Below are positions 51,881 through 61,208 of a stretch of DNA of 64,000 nt, piece by piece. A program made the position numbers and the translations under genes. Below the pieces are notes generated by a model that worked only from the letters and a program-made list of their open reading frames with translations, made no database searches and had not been told where the DNA came from. Location of the stretch: positions 496,001 to 560,000 of the forward strand of contig VNWV01000003.1 in NCBI GenBank assembly GCA_009801085.1. Reading direction: 5' to 3'. How positions within the stretch are numbered: position 1 is the stretch's first letter; the number at the start of each line of letters is the position of its first letter. Origin of the DNA: Lasiodiplodia sp. COLG20. Its lineage: Eukaryota; Ascomycota; Dothideomycetes; Botryosphaeriales; Botryosphaeriaceae.

Positions 51881-53258
51881 ATGCCCGCGCCGCCTCCACC
51901 ACCTCCCCCTCCGCCGCCGCCAGGCGCTGCTGGTGGTCCCCCTCCTCCACCGCCGCCTCCGCCAGGCGGATTGCCGAAGAAGTCTGCAGGCGGTGGTCAG
52001 AGCAGAGTGAGTGCTTTGTGCACTATGAAATCCTCAACATGAGAGCTGCTACTAATGACGCAAACAGGGAGCACTGCTTGGTGATATCCGGTCAGGCGCA
52101 AAGCTCAAGAAAGTTTCCCAAGTCAACGACCGCTCCGCGCCGCAGGTTGGCAAAGTTCTCGATGGCCCCGCCGGCCCTCCAATGGGCGCACCGCCTGTTC
52201 CCGGCGGCGCACCGAAGCCCCCCGGTGGACTTGCACCGCCCGTTCCAGGCGGCAACCGAGTAAGGAGCAACAGTGAGACTGGGGATAGTTCAGGAGGAGC
52301 GGCAGCCGGTGCTGCGCCGCAGCTAGGAGGGCTCTTTGCTGGAGTGGGCATGCCCAAGTTGCGGAAGACCGGAAAGAGCGGGGTAGACACAGGAGCAGAC
52401 AAGGCCGATTCGCCATATCTGTCAGATCCGGAGACGACGCGTTCACGGGCAGCACCAAGACCTCCCACCGGTGCAGCACCACCTCCTCCCTCAGCTCCCA
52501 GACCTCCTGGAGGTGCTCCGCCGCCGCCTCCGCCCAACGTAGCAGCGCTCAAGAACTCTCTGCGGCCTTCGTCGTCACACGGCGCACTTGGCGGAAAACC
52601 AAAGCCACCGCCGCCTATAGGCAAGAAGCCACCTGTTCCTCCACCATCATCACGGAAGCCCTCGACTCCCGCACCACCGCCTCCTGCCTCGTCGGCGCCC
52701 GCGCCTCCGTCCGCACCACCTCCACCTCCAGCTTCCGCTCCGCGACCGCCTTCCCGCGCTACACCACCGCCTCCGCCCGGTCCACCTCCGCCACCAACCA
52801 ATGGCCACACGCCCTCTTTGGCCGAACAAGCCGCCCGCAATGCGTTTGGCCGCTCGTCTCCCGCCGCTCCTCCACCGCCGCCACCTGCTTCACCACCGAG
52901 AGCACCCTCCATAGCCGCTCCGCCGCCGCCTCCGTCCGCTCCGTCCGCCCCACCTCCACCGCCCGGCGCACACCCAGTCAAGGCACCGACCATGGCTATA
53001 CCTCCTCCTCCACCCCCTTCATCGGCACCGCCGCCCCGCGCTGCGACAATGGATCCCAGCGCGTTCACGCTGTCAAACGGCGGCTCGGCGAGGAGCTCAG
53101 CACCCGCCAGCCCGGGCATGCTTCGTATCAACGATGGCCGCTGGAAGTTCCAGGGTGACGATCAACTGCCAAAGCCGCGTGACTTTTCCGGTGGACCGAA
53201 GAAGTACAGAGCTGGCCGCGGTAGCAGTGTACCGCTTGACCTGAGCGCGTTCGAATAA
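51881..53258 (+). CDS. Verprolin/WIP-like actin-regulatory protein
   Basis: Exons 51881-52006 and 52068-53258, 438 aa. The N-terminus is MPAPPPPPPPPPPPG, a poly-Pro profilin-binding stretch. The 61-bp intron joins QSR|GALLGDIRSGAKLKKV in frame, forming a canonical WH2 actin-monomer-binding motif (residues about 42-60). The rest is Pro/Ala/Ser-rich with many SH3-type PxxP motifs. The end (LRINDGRWKFQGDDQLPKP, then SGGPKKYRAGRGSSVPLDL) matches the WASP-binding tail of verprolin/WIP. In yeast and moulds this protein works with WASP (Las17) and myosin I at endocytic actin patches. Identity is strong. A 34-nt T run lies 62 bp after the stop. Confidence 0.9.
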
Positions 53259-53318
53259 GCCAGTATCAACAATTATCAAACGAACGACCGCTACAGCCGT
53301 GCATTGCTGGCACTGCAA

Positions 53319-53354
<36 letters not shown>

Positions 53355-54030
53355 CATTTGTGAACATTGCATGGAGTTGGGAGACGGTCGGGGTTTGTTC
53401 GCGCGCAGTGAATTTTTGGGTAACCTCTTCCATCCTCCCATCAGACGGAAGAGCGGATGGAATAGGACATATTTCTTTTGTTCCCTTCCAAAATAAGGGG
53501 TGAGATCCGGCTTCTACACGCTTGAAAAAAGACGATCCTTTCTATTTCTCTTCTGATGCAACACAAAAGCCGTGTTTTCTCGAATGGTTCAAGGTTTAAC
53601 CCACATACCCCTGTCGTCTTGCTTTTTTTTTATTTTCTTTGTTTGCTTGTTCATTCGCCTCTCGCGCTTGTCGTGTTGATGAAGAACGAGGGGTTGAGGC
53701 AGTAGAAACTATCAAATCAACAGATCACTAGATCAACAGTATGTGTTTTGAGAACGTGATGAACTTGAGAGAAGATATATTCCATGCATGCTGATCCTAT
53801 ACCGCCTCCGCATAAGCATAGGCAGCAAAGCTATACCGAATCGACGATGCCACCAGAAGTGGAGTGTCTACAACCCTTTTGCATCGCTCCAAAAACAATC
53901 ACCTGTAATAACTTTTGCGGCCTTACACGGCCGCTAAGACATCCACACAAAGGTATGATTTCCGTAATTCGCCCTTACCAACGATGAGCCATCATTCATA
54001 GCAGCTGTTTTCTTTTGTTCATCCGTCCGC
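53259..54030. other. Intergenic region between convergent genes, with a poly-T tract
   Basis: No gene. Contains the T34 tract at 53321-53354 and shorter T runs (about 53620). These are probably 3'-UTR or low-complexity sequence. Confidence 0.5.
53321..53354. repeat. Uninterrupted T34 homopolymer
   Basis: Thirty-four consecutive T on the plus strand, just past the verprolin-like stop. Its length may be inexact because homopolymers are prone to sequencing and replication slippage. Confidence 0.9.
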
Positions 54031-55846
54031 TCACTCATCCTTCCTGACGACAAACGTCTTCTGTAGGAACCCCATTTCCTTCTTCTTCTCCTGTTCCCGC
54101 CTCCTCCTCTCACCAACTTGCCACTTCAACGCTCCAGCTGCAGCAATACCAGTGGTGTAGCCGCCCAAGTGGGCAACGTGGTCCATGCCCGTCTGGCCGC
54201 GGCGGGTGAGGCCCCAAATCTCATAAGCGAGACAGGCACCGAGCAGAGCGCTCGACGAGACGGGGATCTTGTACTCGGGGAAGAAGGGCAGGGTGAAGGA
54301 GTCGGAGTTCTTGAGCAGCAGGAGGGCGCCGATGGTGGCGGCGAGGGCGCCGGACGCGCCGAGGGTGGAGGAGGCGAAGTTGCGGGCGGCGACGCTGACG
54401 ACGAGCGAGGCCAGCGAGCCGAGCACGCCGCCGGCCAGGTAGACGGCGAGGAAGTTGGCGCGGCCGATCAGCTCGTGCAGCTGCGGGCCGGCGCCCATGA
54501 GGATCAGCATGTTCATGAACAGGTGCTTCGGGTCCTGGTGCGAGAAGACGTTGCCTAGCACTGACGCTGCTGTCGGGTAGCCCGGCGTCTGCAGCAGGTA
54601 CTTGTTCATCGTCCGCCAGAGCTGCGGGAAGCGCCACGCGAGGAAGATGAAGAGGTTGATGTTGAGCAGCGCGAAGCAGGTGGCGAGGGCTGGAGGCGTG
54701 TCGGGCCAGAGGCGTGCGGAGGCGGCTGGGGGCGTGTACTTCTCCGTAAGGACGTAGGCGCCAGCGAGGACGAGGGCGGCGACGAGAGCCGAAGGGAGGA
54801 TGCGTGCGGCCTGGGTAAATAGCATGATCAGGTTCTGAATCTGAGTGGTTGGAGGTGCTGGAAGCTTACAGCGCTCATCTTAGGAGCCTGCTTTTCTTTC
54901 CGAATTATGGCCTGCTCTTCATAGTACTTGACCCATTCAGACTTTTCCTTCTTGCCTGTATGTCATTTATCAGTCACGATGTTATTGACAGTGTCCACGA
55001 GCTTCACTTACGTAGCTCTGTCTTGGCCTTGACCGGACCTAAAGTACCGCTCTTCCCGGAATTTTCCTTCTTTTCTTGAGCTTCTTTGCGTCGCTCTTCC
55101 TCTTCCTTTTGCTGTTCATAGGCTTCCTCGTTTCTTCTTCTCAAGGCTTCCAGTTCGCTGTGCCCATAGACACTACCAAGCGTTTGCTCCGGTTCCGCTT
55201 TCTTGTATAGTCTCAGATCCTGGGCTCGTTGAATTAGCTCGCCTTCCAGGCGCTGAGCCTCCTTCTGGGCCCATTCTGCCGCCGCCGCTTCTTCGTCGAC
55301 GGGGTACTTGCTGCGCAGATATTCGAGCGCGTTCAGGGCACGTTCTTTGGGGAAAGCAGTTGGTCCTTCGAAATTGACACCTTTTTCAGCCAGACTGCCA
55401 GTAACGCGACGGTGTTGTAGAGCACGAAGAAATTTGTTGCCTTCTTTCACCGAGGTTCCAGGCCCAAATATTTTGGTTATATTGTCTTGAGGCAAATCTC
55501 CTCCAGGGAGCGGCGTGTCCTCCTTTCCTTCTGCATCCTGGGATGCTTCCTTGCGGACTTCCGATGGAGGTGTAGGGGCGGATTTCTTCGACGTAGACGA
55601 TCCACGAGCAAAGGCAATTGTGGACGTGGTAAACTGGCGATGGTCAAGCAGGCGAAGGAGTGGCGGGCGTAAGCTGTAGCATTTAGGTTGTGCTGTGCCG
55701 AGGCGTGAAATGTGTGAAGAGAGTGTTCTCGGCGATGCAGGACGAGCCGCGGCAACGGCGGAGGCAATTGACCAGGTTGGGAGGGCGAGCGAGGACGAGC
55801 GTAGCCCAGAGAATGGCCTACAAGCTACGATCCACGCATTGCTCAT
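54031..55846 (-). CDS. PCP1: Mitochondrial rhomboid protease, Pcp1/PARL type
   Basis: Exons 55846-55012, 54955-54870 and 54810-54031, 566 aa. N-terminus MSNAWIVACRPFSGLRSSSL is a mitochondrial presequence; an ATG at 55900 is an alternative. A long charged matrix region follows (EEAYEQQKEEEERRKEAQ). Joins: ELR|KKEKSEWVKYYEEQA (56-bp intron) and KMSA|AARILPSALVA (59-bp intron). The rhomboid core has FLAWRFPQLW, FSHQDPKHLFMNMLIL, the catalytic LGASGAL (Ser about 460) and MDHVAHLGGY (His about 521). Mitochondrial rhomboids cleave inner-membrane substrates such as the OPA1/Mgm1 dynamin and cytochrome c peroxidase. Shorter acceptors exist for intron 2 (29 or 35 bp) but are too short to be likely. 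Identity is strong; symbol given by analogy with yeast. Confidence 0.88.
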
Positions 55847-56044
55847 TGCTGTGGACGTGGGGGGAGGCGCGTATAGTAGCAAGGCGCGGAAGTGACGCAC
55901 ACGCGCGGGTAGAAAGCATCGCCGCCCGCCGCCCGCCTCGAAGCTCCCCGCTGCGCGTCATCAAAAAAAATCACAGACGCCAACTTCACGCCAAACAACC
56001 TAAACTGCAGCTCAGAACTAACGGCTCGCCCCAACCCACACACC
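55847..56044. promoter_or_regulatory. Compact bidirectional promoter
   Basis: Only 198 bp separate the rhomboid start and the next plus-strand start. GC-rich with no obvious TATA box. Confidence 0.45.
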
Positions 56045-56515
56045 ATGTCCGCCGACTCGCTGCCCATCACGCCGGCCGCGTTCGCCGAAGCCATCAAGGA
56101 ACTGACACTGCCGTCGCTGCACGCCAAAGCTGCTGAGCTGCGCAACTCGATCTACCATCTGCGGCGCTCGAACGTGCAGCTGCAGCCTTTTGCGGACGAG
56201 GGCGACCGCGACTGCGCCGAGGCGATCAGGGAGAACGAAGAGGTCATGGCGCGCATGGAGGATCGCATCGAGCTGCTGAAGCTGGAGGTCGAGGTGAATC
56301 GCGGAATGCTTTGGGTCGACGACGCCAAGGCAGATGATGCGACCAAGGAGCAAGTCAACGGTGGAGCACAGCATAACGGCGAGCAGAGGAGCGAGGGCAG
56401 TGCGCAAAACCAAGGTGCGACAGAGCCCACCGAGGCTGCTGGGGCTGCCTCGGCGAACAGTGCGACTCATGCAGAGAGTGAGGCGCAGGACGAGCAAGAG
56501 GGCGTCTTCCTCTAG
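56045..56515 (+). CDS. Small coiled-coil protein, unknown function
   Basis: A single exon of 156 aa. Residues 1-95 look ordered and helical: LPITPAAFAEAIKELTLPSL, KAAELRNSIYHLRRSN, EAIRENEEVMARMEDRIELL. The pattern of Leu/Ile and charged residues suggests a coiled coil or helical hairpin. Residues 100-156 are disordered, rich in Ala, Glu and Gln, ending EQEGVFL. Good start context (CACCATG). The style fits a conserved fungal complex subunit, but I cannot name it. Confidence 0.7.
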   Translation: MSADSLPITPAAFAEAIKELTLPSLHAKAAELRNSIYHLRRSNVQLQPFADEGDRDCAEAIRENEEVMARMEDRIELLKLEVEVNRGMLWVDDAKADDATKEQVNGGAQHNGEQRSEGSAQNQGATEPTEAAGAASANSATHAESEAQDEQEGVFL

Positions 56516-58055
56516 GCTCGGGGGGAGAGGAGCTGATTCGGCGTGTTCTGCTATACGAGGCCCAATTAAAAAAACACACGAGACACTATCGTCGACTACC
56601 GAACGCGGTAGACTTATTAGGAGGCTATTGATAGCATGAGCAGAGCCAACGGGTGACAGGGGTGTGTTGGAAGACCAAAGCCGCTTCGAACTACCGATTT
56701 CAACCCCGCAGTCCGGTGAGGCTGGTCCCCTGCCCTTTCCCTGCCTGTGCGGTTGGCATGCGCCGTGGAGGACGCCGGACATCAGCAGACACAGCGGAAA
56801 CCTCCATGACTGGACGACGATCGGTCATTCCGCACTGCGCCGGTGCTTCTCACGGCGCCGTCAGATGGGCGCAGCGGTCTCGAGCCAGCCACGGGAGGGC
56901 TGGACGGCATGCGCAGAGCGCCCGCGGACACCGCGGAGCCATTCTCACCATCAAACCTGCCAAGCGAGCTTAGCAGAGTGCCAGCAGCGCGCCGACGCAG
57001 GGGTTGCTTCAGCTGCGGCAGCAGCACCCGAAGGCGGTAACACGAGCAAGAGTCGGCTCAAGCTCCAGTCCGCTCTTAAAATCTGAAAGCCACCGTGCTA
57101 CCTAGACCCTCTTCGAGCTCGTGTTCTACGCTAGCGTTCTTTTATCTTTCTACCCATCTGTGGACCCTGCGGCTTTGGCGGCGCGGAGCTTCGTTCCTGG
57201 CGCTGCATCCAATACGACCCGGCCCAAGTGCCCAGCTGAAAGCGCATTGGCCGATGCCCTATCACCAATTGCGTGATCCCACATCTTGATCACAACAACC
57301 CGAGAGTCAATCTCCACTGGAAAGTCTATCCTCGCATCGAGTGCCGTGCTAGCTTTGCGCTTGCATCATTACCCACACCGTACCTCGCCATTACTCAATG
57401 CTTGGCGCTGAAGCCTATTTGCTCTACATAATCACTCGCACCTCCCGGTCCGCGTGAAAGAAACAAAGCCTGGTTTCTCCATTGTACGCGCTAGGGAGTC
57501 GTATTGATCCTGCCAACTGCCCAGTGAATTTCATCCGCCTGATCTGCAAACGCCCCGAAGGTAGCCTACCACCGCTCCGTCCCGTGTTGCCGCCAACACC
57601 AAGCTAACCATGACGTCTTAAAAGGCCCCGATCATCCCGCTGGACCCGAATCCCCCCAATCCCTGCGACTTGCCGGACCCATTCTTAAACTCGCCATCGA
57701 CAATCGCAACTCCAAACTCGACGAATCCTCTTAACTCACTTCCTTCCTTGAGTCTTGTGCCAGACCACCCACGTGAACGACCTACCGGGCACCAATTGCC
57801 TCACTTATTTGGACCCGGCATCCTGCTTCACCTTACCTGCTGAGCACTCAGTCTGCATAGCTGCTCGTGTCGTGCAACCTTCCAATAAGCACGCCATTCC
57901 AAAACGGAAGTTCGGATTGCTCGCCTGTTTATCGCGTCATACACCGTGGAACATTGCGCCAACCGGACTCCTACTTTAGCCTCAGCTCAACCAAAACTTG
58001 GGGAACTTCCAAGACATTCAGCCCTTTCCTGTGCAACAAGATTCCACCCGCCATC
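56516..58055. other. Long region upstream of the tail-anchored protein gene
   Basis: About 1.54 kb without a supported gene. Frames such as 56664-57086 overlap others and lack domains. The segment from about 57640 to 58050 is CA/CT-rich and may be a long 5' leader of the next gene. Confidence 0.4.
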
Positions 58056-58553
58056 ATGGAACACCAGAACGAGCAGTCATCCTCCCAGCCCTGGGCTCTT
58101 ACTGACAGCCTCCGCGACGCTCTGGACACTCGCGTCCAGTCCTTCCTGGAGACACTCGACTCTTCCAAGACCATGAATGCTTGGGGTGTCACCCCTCGCC
58201 GCGATTCCATTGTATCCGAATCAGCAGAATCCTCGGCCGCCGCTGAAGAGCGTGCAAAGACCGATCCGGAGGCCGCCTCTACGACGGATCTTACTCTTGA
58301 TGCAGACCATTCTATCGACACTCAAATCATGCTTGCCGAAACTGTTATCCCAAGGTCAGCTGAAAAGGCGGAAGTTGAGCAGAAGGAGCAGCGAAAGGTA
58401 ACCAACCTCACCTCTACATCAACCACCTTGCTTGGAATAGTTCACTGACTTTTACAGGTCCATTCCTGCACCGTCGACGGCGCATGTCTTCGCGACCTGT
58501 GGCTACGGGGTCTGGTGACCGCCGCAGGTGCCGCGCTGCTCCTCCTTATCTGA
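58056..58553 (+). CDS. Small tail-anchored membrane protein, unknown function
   Basis: Exons 58056-58397 and 58458-58553, 145 aa. The 60-bp intron (GTAACC to TTACAG) joins EQRK|VHSCTVDGACLRDL in frame. The N-terminal 115 residues are acidic, Ser/Thr/Ala-rich and probably disordered, with one helical patch (SLRDALDTRVQSFLETLD). The new C-terminus carries WLRGLVTAAGAALLLLI as a single hydrophobic helix at the very end, the layout of a tail-anchored protein of the ER or mitochondrial outer membrane. Without splicing the frame ends in a soluble tail. Small size and lack of known domains keep confidence moderate. Confidence 0.55.
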
Positions 58554-59717
58554 AGTGATCGAAACGACTTAAACAAACAATCAAACAAACGGAACACGCG
58601 AAACGACCGAACCAAAACAACTCTTGTCACTCTGACGACCTGGTCTTCCATTCAAGTCCTTCGTTCCAACAACCTCTCACAACAACACCAGACCCGCCGG
58701 TCATCTCGACACGGCTTTAGTTCTTCTCCATCGCCATGTGCGACCTCAGTCCCACAACCTTTCCGAGACTCGACAAGGGGCGACTTGAGCTTCTTCAAGC
58801 GTTCGCGCCGACAACGCGGAATGCTGGACAGACGATGCCTTTTCCACAACCCTCCCGCTCGAACGCGCGCGCGCGCCTGTTGGTACCTTCGACTCATCGA
58901 CACCGCCCCCGACCGAACGATGTTGTGAATAGGCAACACCGGCCCCCGCTACCGCTCCGTCGGAACACTGCCGTTTTCAGCAGCTGCGCCACCGCTGGCC
59001 CCCCGGCCCCTCCCTTCATCGCCATTCGTCCAACTGAAACCTCCCCACCGCTGTTCATCTCGCCAACGGAAACGCAGCGAAATCCAATGCTGTGGGGCTA
59101 GCTGCCCGCGCCTTCGGCTGATACCGGCAGGAATGGGGGCTGGGTTGTCGGAATGCAGGGCGGTTATTGCGGAGGATCGTGGCACGGTTGCGATGCGGGT
59201 GTGCGGAAATGGCGGAAAAAGCGCGTCGGATAAGGAGAGAGGGCTAGGGTGTTGCTATTATCTTTCGACGAACCTTTTCTAAGAACCCAACGGCAGATCT
59301 TTATTTTTTGTAGATAGTTGGTTTCCGGCGTGATGAGAGAGGGACACGCTGTGGATGGTCTGGATGATGAGATACCCATTCGTTGTAGATATACACTCGA
59401 ATAACCAGACTTTGAGGCAATCTCTGGTCTTTTCATGCTCAAATGTGTCAGTGCAAGTAAGCGCTGTGTTGAGACTCGATAGAGTCGTTCGCTTTAGGCA
59501 GTCCTGCGAGGAGGCGCTGCACGCCTCCCTCACGGGGCAGTTGAAGCAAAATCTGGATGCAGGGTGTGCAACAGAATGGAATGACATGGTCTTCCGTGAT
59601 TCACTCGGCTCCTCTTAACGTAGTGTGTTCATTCACACGTCCTGATAAAATTTTTCGCCCCTTCTTTGGGTCGGACTCTCAAATTGCTCTCCTCCAGACG
59701 CTCTGGTCTCCATATCT
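58554..59717. other. Gene-poor interval
   Basis: About 1.16 kb. A 121-codon frame (58736-59101) is Pro/Arg/Thr-rich without other support. The rest is 3' flank of the genes on either side. Confidence 0.4.
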
Positions 59718-60834
59718 CTAGGCACGAACTATGTCCCACTTCAGATCCTTGATGCTGACCTCTTCGCCCGCCTTCTCGTCGTAGTCGAACCAGTCGCCTT
59801 CAGTCAAGTCGATCTGGTCGAACTTGCTGCCAGATTCGAGGCCTGTGGCGGACCATTCGCCCTATATAAACGAAATCAAATCAGTCTGAGGCCCTACGAA
59901 GGAGGGAAGAAAATCTGCAAGGTGCTTGAGTTGTGTGCTGCTCAAGGGCAAGACGTGTTTCTGGATGAATGAGTGAAGGGTCAAGGGGTAGATACGGCTG
60001 ATGTGTAGGGTGTCATTGATGATGAGATATCTAAGGAAGGAGGGATAGAAGAGAATTTAGGAGACAAGGTGAGACTGATTTGTTACAGTCTGCAGGTGCC
60101 ATGTCGCCTGTTCAAAGAGTCATAGAATGATTGATCTTATATGTTTTTTCGAAGCCCTCTCGAGCAGAGTGGCATAATAGAACGAAAAAACCTTGGAAGA
60201 AAATGATAAAAAGAAACAGTGCTTACATCAGGCTTGAACTCGACAAATTCAAGGCCGCGGCAGTCGAACGTGATGATCTTCTGGCTCTTCGGCGGCGACT
60301 GCTGGGGGTAGGACTTCGGGGCTTCGGTAATGTTGGCAGAATGTTCTCTCTGGCAAGTAGTTAGTATTACTTGATCGGGGAATTGGTGCATTGACAGGGA
60401 TTGCATAATTGCTGTGTGAAATTCAACTACTAAATGTCGTTCATGCAGAAACAGAGGCCGAGAAAGAGAAAAAGTAAAATCGGGTGGAGAGTTTTCTACC
60501 TTGCAGTTCTTGCACTTCCAAACGAAGTTGGCCTCGCCTCTGCTACCGCTTTGTTCGTTTTGTTCCTATGTGCAAGGATTAGGAATCTAGCATTCATAGC
60601 CGTGAGGAAGAGTGGACTTTGGACTCACAAAGCGACTCACGCTCACCCAGTTAGGATGAATCTCGCGGCACGAGGTGCATTGGACCTTGAAAGTGTAGTA
60701 GAAAGGGTTCTCTTGGGTGTCGTTGGGCTTCAGATCCGTCACGCTGCATTTTCTGTGAGCATTTACTGGCTGCTTTAGCGGACTCCGGAGCGATCTTACC
60801 CCTCCAGTTCGGCGGTCAAGGTGAGAGCCAACAT
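59718..60834 (-). CDS. UPF0587 (DUF866) CXXC zinc-binding protein
   Basis: Five exons on the minus strand: 60834-60800, 60743-60629, 60565-60500, 60349-60227 and 59861-59718, 160 aa, the usual family length. It starts MLALTLTAELEG. Joins give EG|VTDLKPNDTQENPFYYTF, VSRF|EQNEQSGSRGEANFVWK, CKNCK|REHSANITEAP and FKPD|GEWSATGLESG. Two CxxC pairs (CTSC and CKNC) are the family's zinc ligands. The conserved end reads DWFDYDEKAGEEVSI. Introns are 56, 63, 150 and 365 bp; the last is far longer than others here. Function of the family is poorly known. Confidence 0.9.
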
Positions 60835-61208
60835 GGTGCTTGAATTTGTTAGGCGACGACGTCGGAGGAGATGGAGGGGCAAAGGTGAAGCTCTAGGCGG
60901 GGCAGGCAGGACTGCGCTTGGCCGCCCGCCCGCCGGCGCGACGCGCAGGGATCTTTCGTGGAGATCAGCTCACGCAGAAATGCACCCACAGAGAGCCACG
61001 CCCATCACCACCACACCGCCCTATCACGCGAGCCGCGCAGCTGCAGCGCGTCTCCTCGACCTCAATTGACGCCCTCGCTCCTCAAGCACGCCCACGTCCG
61101 CCGGTTCCTCCCCCCGATCACGTCACACTCCGAGCGGTCATCCGGACGAGCGAATTTCCGCGAGCCCTGAGAGCGTTCGGCGGACAATGTCACGACGGTA
61201 GCCGAATA
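60835..61208. promoter_or_regulatory. Bidirectional promoter region
   Basis: 374 bp between divergent starts of the UPF0587 and PPR genes. GC-rich. The plus-strand frame extends upstream of 61209 without an ATG, so the 61209 start is preferred. Confidence 0.45.

Noticed and set aside
54811..54869. 29- or 35-bp intron in the rhomboid gene (acceptors CTCAG or ATTCAG)
   Set aside because: Too short for ascomycete splicing; the 59-bp alternative is in frame and of normal length.
56660..56700. TTCGAA-containing sequence checked as a tRNA T-arm
   Set aside because: Flanking bases do not form a T-stem, and no acceptor stem or anticodon arm fits. I found no convincing tRNA in the window.
58736..59101. 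121-codon plus-strand frame
   Set aside because: Arg/Pro/Thr-rich composition typical of chance frames in GC-rich DNA; no conserved motif.
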